Assembly: GCA_035506275.1 (NCBI GenBank)
Contig: DATJPT010000019.1
Span: 310,001 to 374,000, forward strand
Direction of reading: 5' to 3'
Source of the DNA: Bacteroidota bacterium
GTDB taxonomy: Bacteria > Bacteroidota > Ignavibacteria > UBA10030 > UBA8401
DNA: 64,000 nt
The position numbers were made by a program, and so were the translations under genes. Shown here piece after piece: positions 36,716-44,530 of the stretch. Each line of letters starts with the position of its first letter. The first letter of the stretch is position 1. The notes under the pieces are model-generated. The model was not told the origin of the DNA and ran no database searches. It saw only the letters and a program-made list of their open reading frames with translations.

Positions 36716-39589
36716 ATGCCGGATCAAAACCTTCTGATCGTCAAAGGAGCGCGCGAGCACAACCTCAAGAACATTGACGTTGAAATTCCGCGCGATAAGC
36801 TTGTTGTCATTACCGGGCTTTCCGGTTCCGGCAAATCCAGCCTTGCCTTCGACACGATTTACGCGGAAGGACAACGCCGGTATGTTGAGAGTCTCTCCGC
36901 TTATGCACGGCAGTTCCTCGGCTTGATGGAAAGGCCTGACGTCGATTACATCGAAGGGTTGAGTCCGGCGATTTCCATCGAGCAGAAGACCGTCAGCCAT
37001 AACCCGCGATCGACCGTCGGCACGGTGACGGAGATCTACGATTTTCTGCGGTTGTTGTTTGCTCGCGTCGGCATCCAGTTTTGCGTCAACTGCGGGACGA
37101 AGGTCCAGAAGCAGAGTGTTGACCAGATCATCGATGCGATAGTAAAACTGCCGGGGGGGACGAAGATCCTGATTCTCGCGCCTGTGGTCAAAGGGCGAAA
37201 GGGGCATTACCGGGAGCTGTTCGAACAGATTGTCAGAGACGGATTTCTCCGTGTCCGGGTTGACGGACAGGTCAAAGAAATTTCAAAGGAGATGAAAGTA
37301 GACCGCTATAAAGTCCACGATATCGAGATCGTCGTCGACCGGATCGCGGTGAAGAAAGAGAGCAGGAGCCGCATTGCCGATTCGGTTGAAGTTGCGCTCG
37401 GGTTCGGCGCCGGCGTCCTCATTGTAAATGACGGCTCCTCGGACCATCTTTTTAGCAAGCACTATTCCTGCCCGAATTGCGGGGCCAGTTACGAGGAGCC
37501 AGCGCCGAACTCATTTTCCTTCAACACGCCGTACGGGTCGTGCCCCTCATGCGAGGGTCTGGGAGAAAAGAAAGAATTCGATCTGTCGCTCATCATTCCC
37601 GACGACAAGCTATCAATCAATCAGGAAGGCATTGCCGCTCTCGGGAAGCCGCGTCAGACATGGTTCTTCAGCCAGGTGCGCGCGGTGCTCAAACGGCACG
37701 GATTTGATTTTGACAGCCCGCTGAAATCGCTCTCAAAAATTGCCCGCGAAGAATTGTTGTACGGCACGGGCAAGGAAAAGATTGAGATCGAATATGCTCA
37801 CGGCGGCGGGAAGCCGATCATTTACAGGCACCGGTTCAGCGGAGTTGTCGGCATGATGAAAAATTATTATGCCGAAACGGCGTCGCCGAAAATACGGGAA
37901 TGGGTGGAGGGGTTCATGAGCACGACGCGCTGCACGGTCTGCGGCGGCGGGAGGCTGAAAAAAGAAAGTCTTGCGATTAAGCTTGAAGATGCGGTGTCAG
38001 GGAAAAGGGTCAGCATCGCCGACGTTGTCGCGCTGCCGTTGGGCGATGCGCGGGAATTCATAAGAACCTTGCGGCTTACCCCGAGACAGACCGAGATCGC
38101 GAAGCAAATCATGAAAGAGATCAGCCAGCGGATCGAATTCATGGTGAATGTCGGCCTCGGCTATCTCACGCTCGACAGGGGGGCGCGAACGCTTTCAGGA
38201 GGGGAAGCACAGCGCATCCGGCTCGCGACGCAAATCGGGTCGCAGCTCGTCGGGGTGCTGTACATTCTCGACGAGCCGAGCATTGGACTTCATCAACGCG
38301 ATAACGTGAAGCTGATCGACTCCCTGAAAGAGCTTCGCGACCTTGGCAACACCGTGCTGGTCGTCGAGCATGATAAGGAGATGATCGAACAGTCCGATTT
38401 CGTCGTCGACCTCGGCCCGGGAGCAGGCGAGCACGGGGGAAAAGTTGTGGCAGCAGGTGAGCCGGAAAAATTGAAAAGGAAAAATGAAAAAGGAAAAATG
38501 AAGCACGGGGAGAACGGCGTATCGGCAACGATCGAGTATCTGCAGGGGAAAAAAAAGATTGAAGTGCCGGCGGTTCGGCGCGGAGGGAACGGAAAATTTT
38601 TGGTGATCAAAGGGGCTTCCGGGAATAATCTCAAGAATATCACGGCGAAAATTCCGCTCGGGTTGTTCGTGTGCGTGACGGGGGTCAGCGGCTCGGGAAA
38701 ATCTTCGCTCATCAACGAGACGCTCTTTCCCGTCCTTTCCAAAAAATTCTATAAGACAAAGATCAGTACGCTCCCGCATGCAGGCCTCCAGGGCATCGGC
38801 GAGATCGATAAGATCATCGACATCGATCAGTCGCCGATCGGAAGGACGCCCCGCTCAAATCCGGCCACCTACACCGGCATGTTCACGATGATCAGAGATT
38901 TGTTTACGCAGCTTCCCGAAGCAAAGATCCGCGGATACAAAGCCGGGCGCTTCAGCTTTAACGTCAAAGGCGGGCGGTGCGAAAGCTGCGAAGGGGACGG
39001 CGTCCGAAAGATCGAAATGAATTTTCTGCCGGATGTCTACGTCGTTTGCGACGTATGCAAAGGGAAGCGCTACAATCGGGAGACGCTCGAGGTGCACTAC
39101 AAAGGGAGATCTATCGCCGACGTTCTCGAGATGACGGTCGAAGAGGCGCTCGGATTCTTCAGCGAAATGCCCCGCGTCGGGCGCAAATTGCAGACCTTGT
39201 TCGATGTCGGCATGGGATATATCCGGCTCGGACAACAGGCGACCACGCTTTCGGGGGGCGAAGCTCAACGCGTGAAACTGTCAACGGAGCTGTCGCGGGT
39301 CGGAACGGGAAAAACGCTTTACATCCTCGACGAGCCGACCACCGGGCTTCACTTTGAGGACGTCAAGATGCTGCTCTCCGTGCTGAACAAGCTCGTGGAC
39401 AAAGGGAATACGGTCATTGTCATCGAACATAATCTTGACGTGATCAAAACTGCTGATTGGATCATTGACCTTGGACCGGAAGGGGGAAACGAGGGGGGCT
39501 ATATCGTCGGAGAAGGGCCCCCCGAAGAAATAAGCAGGAATGCGAAGTCTTTCACCGGAGAATTTCTTGCAAAAGAGCTCGCACGCTAA
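36716..39589 (+). CDS. uvrA: Excinuclease ABC subunit A
   Basis: 957 residues, normal for UvrA, the damage sensor of nucleotide excision repair. Two ATPase halves: Walker [15 protein letters not shown] (residue about 35) and [13 protein letters not shown] (about 660); signatures [12 protein letters not shown] and [12 protein letters not shown]; Walker [11 protein letters not shown] and [10 protein letters not shown]. Zinc module [11 protein letters not shown]...CPSC lies near 252-282 and CESCEGDG...CDVCKG near 757-786. Between the halves is a short low-complexity insert (residues about 583-598). No LexA box was identified in the 187-base upstream gap. Confidence 0.98.
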   Translation: MPDQNLLIVKGAREHNLKNIDVEIPRDKLVVITGLSGSGKSSLAFDTIYAEGQRRYVESLSAYARQFLGLMERPDVDYIEGLSPAISIEQKTVSHNPRSTVGTVTEIYDFLRLLFARVGIQFCVNCGTKVQKQSVDQIIDAIVKLPGGTKILILAPVVKGRKGHYRELFEQIVRDGFLRVRVDGQVKEISKEMKVDRYKVHDIEIVVDRIAVKKESRSRIADSVEVALGFGAGVLIVNDGSSDHLFSKHYSCPNCGASYEEPAPNSFSFNTPYGSCPSCEGLGEKKEFDLSLIIPDDKLSINQEGIAALGKPRQTWFFSQVRAVLKRHGFDFDSPLKSLSKIAREELLYGTGKEKIEIEYAHGGGKPIIYRHRFSGVVGMMKNYYAETASPKIREWVEGFMSTTRCTVCGGGRLKKESLAIKLEDAVSGKRVSIADVVALPLGDAREFIRTLRLTPRQTEIAKQIMKEISQRIEFMVNVGLGYLTLDRGARTLSGGEAQRIRLATQIGSQLVGVLYILDEPSIGLHQRDNVKLIDSLKELRDLGNTVLVVEHDKEMIEQSDFVVDLGPGAGEHGGKVVAAGEPEKLKRKNEKGKMKHGENGVSATIEYLQGKKKIEVPAVRRGGNGKFLVIKGASGNNLKNITAKIPLGLFVCVTGVSGSGKSSLINETLFPVLSKKFYKTKISTLPHAGLQGIGEIDKIIDIDQSPIGRTPRSNPATYTGMFTMIRDLFTQLPEAKIRGYKAGRFSFNVKGGRCESCEGDGVRKIEMNFLPDVYVVCDVCKGKRYNRETLEVHYKGRSIADVLEMTVEEALGFFSEMPRVGRKLQTLFDVGMGYIRLGQQATTLSGGEAQRVKLSTELSRVGTGKTLYILDEPTTGLHFEDVKMLLSVLNKLVDKGNTVIVIEHNLDVIKTADWIIDLGPEGGNEGGYIVGEGPPEEISRNAKSFTGEFLAKELAR
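38474..38502 (+). repeat. Tandem 14-base repeat inside uvrA
   Basis: AAAAGGAAAAATGAA occurs at 38474-38488 and 38488-38502, a period of 14. Because 14 is not a multiple of 3, the copies encode different Lys-rich peptides. The insert keeps the reading frame and lies in the linker between the two ATPase halves. Confidence 0.6.
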
Positions 39590-39627
39590 ACTGCAAAAAG
39601 ATGAGCATCTCTTGGAGTGTTGAGGAC

Positions 39628-40257
39628 ATGCGACGGCGTCTCTCTTTTTTGTTAATGCTTGTGCTCTCATCGTCATTGTGCGCACACGGGCAGGATTCCA
39701 CGTCCACCGAGTTTCAAAGTACAGAAACAACGTCCTACGACAACGCAATGGAAATTCTGTCGACCGTCGTTCTGGTCCCTCTTGCCATCGGTTCCACAGC
39801 CATCAGCATTGTTCCCCCCAGCGGCGGAATTATTGTCGAAAACGGCAAAGGACACGGTATCCTGGCGTTCGAAACGGGGGTCGGGTTCGGCGAGAAGATC
39901 GATCTGAAAAGGTTTTCGGATATGCGGTTCACGGTTGGATATACGCATATTTTCAGCGAGGAGCAGAAAGATTTTGTCCGCTGTGAAGCCACGGGAGATA
40001 TTCATCTGACGTTTGTCGATAGACGGGAAATTTTCCTCCTCGGCGTCAGTCCTTCTGCGGGGATCATAACGAATTTTCCGTCCACCGGCTATTCGCTTGG
40101 CGCGTCATCGTGGGTAATGACGCCGTGGCTTTCGTATTTCGGTTTCATTCCTCAACACACGTTCGCCATCACGTACCGTTACAACAAATTTTTTGGAGGG
40201 AAAGGCTTTGGAGAAATTTCCGCCGGGATGTCGGCGGCATTTACATGGGGATGGTAA
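39628..40257 (+). CDS. Secreted or outer-membrane protein of unknown function
   Basis: 209 residues. Signal peptide MRRRLSFLLMLVLSSSLCAHG, then mainly amphipathic beta segments (GILAFETGVGFGEKIDLKR, RFTVGYTHIFSEEQKDFV, HTFAITYRYNKFFGGKGFG), ending AAFTWGW. This suggests a small outer-membrane barrel. The start is uncertain: ATG at 39601 gives nine more residues before the signal peptide, while ATG 39628 has GGAG ten bases upstream. It follows uvrA by about 40 bases. I do not recognise a family. Confidence 0.7.
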   Translation: MRRRLSFLLMLVLSSSLCAHGQDSTSTEFQSTETTSYDNAMEILSTVVLVPLAIGSTAISIVPPSGGIIVENGKGHGILAFETGVGFGEKIDLKRFSDMRFTVGYTHIFSEEQKDFVRCEATGDIHLTFVDRREIFLLGVSPSAGIITNFPSTGYSLGASSWVMTPWLSYFGFIPQHTFAITYRYNKFFGGKGFGEISAGMSAAFTWGW

Positions 40258-40282
40258 GGATGGCAGACGCCCCGGTGGCCAC

Positions 40283-40310
40283 TTGACAATGAACCAAACA
40301 TCATTATATT
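40283..40310 (+). promoter_or_regulatory. Promoter of the cysteine-rich leader operon
   Basis: TTGACA (40283-40288), 16-base spacer, TATATT (40305-40310): among the best sigma-70 matches in the window. Counting 7-9 bases from the -10 puts the start at 40317-40319, at or just before the ATG (40319) of the leader ORF. The mRNA would then be leaderless, which fits the lack of a ribosome site. Confidence 0.7.
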
Positions 40311-40318
40311 AAGACGTA

Positions 40319-40447
40319 ATGAAGTCGATCAATTTCAATAGCCGTTCAACAAGCATCCGCTTAAACATCTGTTGTAATGCGGCGTGTTGTTGCTGTACTC
40401 CGAGCAATGCTGTTGATGGAATTGGAAGGATGGCCGTGCGGCTGTAA
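40319..40447 (+). CDS. Cysteine-rich leader peptide (42 codons)
   Basis: A short ORF of 42 codons with Cys at 18, 19, 23, 24, 25 and 26 (CCNAACCCC), so six of nine consecutive codons are Cys. There is no Shine-Dalgarno sequence, and the promoter at 40283-40310 places the transcript start at the ATG. After the stop (40445-40447) come 26 bases and then a perfect intrinsic terminator, followed by DUF4395 and sulfurtransferase genes. The peptide is most likely a ribosome-stalling sensor of cysteinyl-tRNA, not a working protein (inference). Similar polycysteine leaderless ORFs are reported in mycobacteria upstream of cysteine-related genes. Confidence 0.78.
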   Translation: MKSINFNSRSTSIRLNICCNAACCCCTPSNAVDGIGRMAVRL

Positions 40448-40503
40448 AAGGCGCAAATAAGTTTCAAGGAACGAACCCTCTTCTATCAACATAGAAGAGG
40501 GTT
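40346..40503 (+). promoter_or_regulatory. Transcription attenuator with alternative RNA helices
   Basis: Four segments can pair in exclusive ways. Segment 1 (40346-40356) pairs with 2 (40407-40416): TCAACA with TGTTGA and GCAT with ATGC, with one bulged A at 40352. Segment 2 (40411-40421, TGTTGATGGAA) pairs with 3 (40481-40491, TTCTATCAACA), 11 pairs with one G-U. Segment 3 (40474-40486) pairs with 4 (40491-40503) as the terminator. The Cys codons (40370-40375, 40385-40396) lie between 1 and 2, so a ribosome stalled there would hinder 1:2, free segment 2 for 2:3 and prevent termination. Helices were found by eye; energies were not computed. Confidence 0.7.
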
Positions 40504-40508
40504 TTTTA
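40474..40508 (+). terminator. Intrinsic terminator within the leader (attenuator)
   Basis: AACCCTCTTCTAT (40474-40486), loop CAAC, exact reverse complement ATAGAAGAGGGTT (40491-40503), and a T-run at 40502-40507. It lies between the leader ORF and the DUF4395 gene, so it must be read through for downstream expression. Confidence 0.92.
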
Positions 40509-40540
40509 TTTATTACCAATTATCGAAAGGAATCACAGAT

Positions 40541-41005
40541 ATGCCAAACGGAATTACTCGCGTGGACCGGACGGCGCTCAAATTCAATCAGGCATCGATC
40601 ATCACGATCGTCGCTGCCGCTTTTGTGTCCCAGCTCCCCTGGCTCCTCGCGGCACTGGCACTGGTGTTGCTCGTTGGCACTGCCGTGCCGTCTGCGGGAG
40701 CGTTCAAGCTCTTCTACGCCAAAATTCTTCGTCCGCTCGGAATCTTGCGCCCGGATGTTGTCGAAGAGGACAATGTCCAGCACCTCTTCGCTCAGGGCCT
40801 CGGCGGGATTTTTCTGATCGCCGCATTTGCCTTGCTGATCGAAAGCAATTATCCGGTGCTCGGATGGGGGATTGCATTTCTTGTCGCGGCACTTGCTCTC
40901 GTCAATCTTACCGTTAATTTCTGCCTCGGATGTGTCCTCTACCTCCGCCTGCGGCGTTGGTCGTACTTTACGAAGATATTCTTGAAACGCGTTACCAACT
41001 ATTAA
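40541..41005 (+). CDS. DUF4395 membrane protein
   Basis: 154 residues with about three or four membrane helices (ASIITIVAAAFVSQLPWLLAALALVLLVG, GIFLIAAFALLIE, GIAFLVAALALVNLTVN). The CLGC pair (Cys128, Cys131) in NFCLGCVLYL is typical of DUF4395. An N-terminal VDRTALKFNQ is conserved in the family. DUF4395 members occur beside thioredoxins and sulfurtransferases, so the Cys pair may carry thiol or sulfur redox chemistry (inference). AAGGA nine bases before the ATG. It is the first gene after the attenuator. Confidence 0.88.
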   Translation: MPNGITRVDRTALKFNQASIITIVAAAFVSQLPWLLAALALVLLVGTAVPSAGAFKLFYAKILRPLGILRPDVVEEDNVQHLFAQGLGGIFLIAAFALLIESNYPVLGWGIAFLVAALALVNLTVNFCLGCVLYLRLRRWSYFTKIFLKRVTNY

Positions 41006-41027
41006 TCATTATCATTGAGGAGGAGGT

Positions 41028-41879
41028 ATGGCTTCAAACAACGGATATGCGAATCCCGGAGTGCTTGTCAGCACCGATTGGGCGCTGGAGCATTTAAAGG
41101 ACGGGAATTTGCGGTTCGTCGAAGTGGATGTCGACACCACCGAGTACGACAAAGGACACATCGAAGGGGCGATCGGCTGGAATTGGAAGACGCAGCTTCA
41201 GGACCAGACGCGGCGCGACATACTCAGCAAGGAACAGATCGAGCGGTTTCTCGGTGAGTCGGGAGTCGGACCGGAAACGGGATTGATCTTGTACGGGGAC
41301 AATAACAATTGGTTTGCCGCGTACGCATTTTGGCTGTTGAAGTATTACGGGCATGCCGATGTTCGGCTGATCAACGGCGGTAGGAAAAAATGGGCGGCCG
41401 AAGGGAAGCCGTTAACGACGAATGTTCCGCGCTATGCCGCAAGGACATATAAAGTCTCCAAGATTGAGACGGATCTTCGCGCGCTCAGAGAATCCGTGTC
41501 CAATCGTCTCACCGATTCGACGCACGGGCTTGTGGATGTCCGTTCGAACGACGAGTTCACCGGAAAAATTCTGGCGCCTCCCGGCTTGCAGGAGCTGTCG
41601 CTTCGCGGCGGGCACATTCCGGGAGCAAAAAATATTCCCTGGTCGCAAGCGGTGAATGAAGATGGAACATTCAAATCAGCCGCAGACCTGAAAGCGCTGT
41701 ATGAAGGAAAAGGAATTGTACCGGGATTGAAAGAGGTGACAACCTATTGCCGCATCGGCGAACGTTCGTCGCATTCCTGGTTCGTCCTAAAGTACCTTCT
41801 TGGCTACCCGAAAGTGCGCAACTACGACGGATCGTGGACCGAATGGGGCAACCTCATTAATGCGCCGATAGAGAAATAG
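41028..41879 (+). CDS. sseA: Thiosulfate/3-mercaptopyruvate sulfurtransferase (two-domain rhodanese, CysA type)
   Basis: 283 residues, two rhodanese domains. The catalytic Cys241 is in TYCRIGERSSHSW; this CRIGERS loop matches actinobacterial CysA sulfurtransferases as I recall them. The N-terminal domain has Asp at the corresponding position (LYGDNNNWFA) and is structural. The enzyme transfers sulfane sulfur from thiosulfate or mercaptopyruvate to cyanide or thiol acceptors. A strong GGAGGAGG precedes the ATG. With DUF4395 it forms the operon under the polycysteine attenuator, which fits a role in sulfur or cysteine supply. Confidence 0.94.
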   Translation: MASNNGYANPGVLVSTDWALEHLKDGNLRFVEVDVDTTEYDKGHIEGAIGWNWKTQLQDQTRRDILSKEQIERFLGESGVGPETGLILYGDNNNWFAAYAFWLLKYYGHADVRLINGGRKKWAAEGKPLTTNVPRYAARTYKVSKIETDLRALRESVSNRLTDSTHGLVDVRSNDEFTGKILAPPGLQELSLRGGHIPGAKNIPWSQAVNEDGTFKSAADLKALYEGKGIVPGLKEVTTYCRIGERSSHSWFVLKYLLGYPKVRNYDGSWTEWGNLINAPIEK

Positions 41880-41905
41880 GACTAGAATTAAGTACAGCAG
41901 AACAT

Positions 41906-41933
41906 CGGGCGGCAAAAGCTGCCCGTTTTTTTT
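41906..41933 (+). terminator. Intrinsic terminator after the sulfurtransferase operon
   Basis: CGGGCGGC (41906-41913), loop AAAA, GCTGCCCG (41918-41925) with one G-T pair, then eight T (41926-41933). It ends the DUF4395-rhodanese transcript before the converging epimerase gene. Confidence 0.88.
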
Positions 41934-41942
41934 GCGGCAGAG

Positions 41943-42971
41943 CTATCCGTGAGCTTGCCGAAACCATTCCATCATCCCCGGAATCCCGTCGCGGATTGAA
42001 GGATATTTAAGCTCCCCGATAATTTTTCTCATCTTCTCGTTTGAGTAACCGCACCCCCGGCTTAAAACCAGGGCCCATTGATAAACGCCGTAGTGGCGAT
42101 TAACAAGCGATGTTATCCCATCAATGGTCTTAGCGGCAGGATAAAGGACTGCTTCCGGGATTTTAGCCAGGCGTGGCTTACGGCCGAAAACGCTGCAAAT
42201 GGATTCAAACCAGTCAACATACGTTGTCCCGCCGTTATCCACAGCATGAATGATCTGATTTTCCGCATGGTTGCTGGATGCTGCTGACGCAATCGTTGAC
42301 GCCGCGTCGTCGACATGAACTGTTCCCAATTGAGCTTTTCCCCCGTTCGCGAGGGGGACGAAAAATGATCCCATTCTTTTGATCAGGCTCAGCATTGGAA
42401 CGAGCCACTCGGCATTCGGGCCATAAACCAGGGCAGGGCGAACGATCGCATAGGAAAAACGGGATTTGGTGGCCGATCTTATCAACAGCCGCTCAGCCAT
42501 CCTCTTCCATTGATAATACGGGTCAGGAAACTCTATTCCCGTCATTTCTTCTGTCAGCATTTTAGGAAGCGGCCGGGGAAGTCCGCCGGCCATAAACGCT
42601 GACACGAAAACGAATCGCTCTAATTTAGGCGTCTCCGTTGCGGCTTCAAGAAGCAAACCCAATGACTTTATGTTTTTTACGTCAAAATCTTTCTCATTTT
42701 TCTTAGCTTCAGCAAGGTGAACGACAGCATGGACATCAGTAAGCCATTCCGCAAAGAACTTTCTTCGATCAGCTGGCGATCCGGCGAATAGATCCCCTTT
42801 AACAAGTTCAATGTTTCCGGATGTTCCCCCCCATGCGCTTAACATTCTTTGGGCTTTTTCGGGATCGCGAACCACTCCCCTGATTTTCCACCCGTCCGTA
42901 ATCAAGCGATGGGCAACCTTTGAGCCAATGAATCCCGTCGAACCTGTCAGAAATACGATCTTATTCGTCAT
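41943..42971 (-). CDS. NAD-dependent epimerase/dehydratase family protein
   Basis: 342 residues of extended SDR. Cofactor turn TGSTGFIGSKVAHRLI at the N-terminus, RGVVRDPEKA for cofactor phosphate or adenine contacts, and the catalytic YxxxK as YYQWK (about residue 150). Its substrate cannot be told; candidates include nucleotide sugars, 3-beta-hydroxysteroid-like lipids and dihydroflavonol-type ketones. The gene stands alone on the minus strand, and its 3' end faces the sulfurtransferase terminator. Confidence 0.9.
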   Translation of the reverse strand: MTNKIVFLTGSTGFIGSKVAHRLITDGWKIRGVVRDPEKAQRMLSAWGGTSGNIELVKGDLFAGSPADRRKFFAEWLTDVHAVVHLAEAKKNEKDFDVKNIKSLGLLLEAATETPKLERFVFVSAFMAGGLPRPLPKMLTEEMTGIEFPDPYYQWKRMAERLLIRSATKSRFSYAIVRPALVYGPNAEWLVPMLSLIKRMGSFFVPLANGGKAQLGTVHVDDAASTIASAASSNHAENQIIHAVDNGGTTYVDWFESICSVFGRKPRLAKIPEAVLYPAAKTIDGITSLVNRHYGVYQWALVLSRGCGYSNEKMRKIIGELKYPSIRDGIPGMMEWFRQAHG

Positions 42972-43089
42972 CGCGGCAAAATGTAGATTTGTCGTGAATT
43001 ATCGGTTGAATATTACGAATTTCGCTTATGAAGTCAATTCTCACTCGATAATATTGGGTGATTCTCGACAAGCCACAGCACTCATCGCC

Positions 43090-43118
43090 TTGACATCCTA
43101 TCGATTTTTCACAATATT
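43090..43118 (+). promoter_or_regulatory. Possible promoter of the CsgG-fold cluster
   Basis: TTGACA (43090-43095), 17 bases, AATATT (43113-43118), about 60 bases before the ATG at 43181, in the 209-base divergent gap. The -35 is exact and the -10 is weak. Confidence 0.4.
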
Positions 43119-43180
43119 CACACACACATCTCATCGCAAACTCAAGGTTACTCTACTAGCGCAGCATCGATCTCCCGATA

Positions 43181-44518
43181 ATGACCATCAGACGGTTTTG
43201 TATTTCACATTTTGGTGAAGTTCCGGTTATTATTTTTGCCCTAGCGCTATCGTCGTGCGCTCCAACGGCGTATGAAGTAACGTCCGGCTTGCTTGACCAG
43301 GGGAAGAACGATGACGCGATCGCGAATGCCCGGGCGAACCTCGCGCGAAATCCCAATGACCCCCTTTTTTTGAAGTATCTCGGCATCGGCCTCTACAATA
43401 AGAAATACTATGGCGATGCGACAGCGTATTTTGAACGGTCTCTTTCCGCCGATCCTGAAGACGACCAGGCCGTGTACTATCTCGCATCGAGTTACGAGGC
43501 GAGCGTCGAATACGAAAAGGCGATACAATATTACAGGCGTTATCGAGAAATGACCGTTTTCGGAGAATATCGGGATATTGTGGATGCCCGGGTCAAGATT
43601 CTTTACCGCCAGGAAATGCAGATTGAGGCCAAGAAAGCGCTGCTTGAGGAATCGCATCTCGACGTAGCAAGCGTGCCGCCTAACACTCTCGCCGTCCTCT
43701 ATTTTGAGAATAAAGGGAACATGCGCAATCTTGACCCGCTCCAAAAGGGGATTGCCGACATGATGATCACGGATTTGTCAAAGATCCATTCCGTGAAGGT
43801 TGTTGAACGAGTCCGGCTTCAAAAATTGGTGGAGGAACTGAACTTCGGCGAGTCGGGGCTGGTGGATGAACGAACCGCGCCGCGGGTGGGGAAATTACTT
43901 GGCGCATACCGGCTTGTCAAAGGAACCTTTTTTGACCTGACTTCCGACAAATTAAGGATCGACGCTCTTGTCGCCCAGACCCGCAGCGGGCAAGTCGACG
44001 GCACGACGGATATTTCGGGGGACATGAAGCAGTTCTTCCGGCTCGAGAAAGAACTGGTGTTCAAGATACTCGACGAGCTCAAAATTCCGATAACGAATCA
44101 GGAACGTGTATCGATTCTCGAGGTTCCGACGGAGAATTTTTTTGCATTCTTGCAATACTCTCAGGGGATCGATTACGAAGATAAAGGATTGTACGATCAG
44201 GCAGTGCAATCGTACACCTCCGCAGTTCAATCCGATCCAAATTTTTCGCAGGCCAGATCAAGTTTGAGCACGGCTAAAAAAACGGGAGAAATGATGAAAG
44301 GCGGTGCGTCCACGTCGGGGAGCAATGCCGTGCCGACGCAATCTGTTCCCCCGCCGCCGAGCAGTTCGTTGGCGAAAGAAAGCATCGGCGGAATGTCCGA
44401 ACGGGCGTCGTCGACGTCGACAAATGTCAATTCCGGCTTTGTGCCGGGTCCTAGTTCCTCGCCTCAGCCGACTTCGGTCGTCACTCCGCTACCGGAACCG
44501 CCGAAGCCGCCCAAGTAA
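43181..44518 (+). CDS. TPR lipoprotein with CsgG-like domain
   Basis: 445 residues. Lipobox ALSSC with Cys26, then TPR repeats (about 30-130: YLGIGLYNKKYYGDATAYFERSLSADPED, YLASSYEASVEYEKAIQYYRRYREM). A CsgG-like domain follows (about 168-310: LAVLYFENKG, MMITDLSKIHSVKVVERVRLQKLVEEL, KLLGAYRLVKGTF). CsgG forms the outer-membrane channel for curli; related folds occur in many envelope lipoproteins. The C-terminal 80 residues are low-complexity Ser/Pro. Its CsgG segment closely resembles that of the gene at 50168. First gene of the cluster. No ribosome site is evident. Confidence 0.85.
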   Translation: MTIRRFCISHFGEVPVIIFALALSSCAPTAYEVTSGLLDQGKNDDAIANARANLARNPNDPLFLKYLGIGLYNKKYYGDATAYFERSLSADPEDDQAVYYLASSYEASVEYEKAIQYYRRYREMTVFGEYRDIVDARVKILYRQEMQIEAKKALLEESHLDVASVPPNTLAVLYFENKGNMRNLDPLQKGIADMMITDLSKIHSVKVVERVRLQKLVEELNFGESGLVDERTAPRVGKLLGAYRLVKGTFFDLTSDKLRIDALVAQTRSGQVDGTTDISGDMKQFFRLEKELVFKILDELKIPITNQERVSILEVPTENFFAFLQYSQGIDYEDKGLYDQAVQSYTSAVQSDPNFSQARSSLSTAKKTGEMMKGGASTSGSNAVPTQSVPPPPSSSLAKESIGGMSERASSTSTNVNSGFVPGPSSSPQPTSVVTPLPEPPKPPK

Positions 44519-44530
44519 TCTCCGAAGCGA

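Noticed and set aside
40656-40671. TGGCAC-N5-TTGCT, a perfect sigma-54-like match on the plus strand
   Set aside because: It lies inside the DUF4395 coding sequence with no gene start at a suitable distance; chance in GC-rich code is likely.
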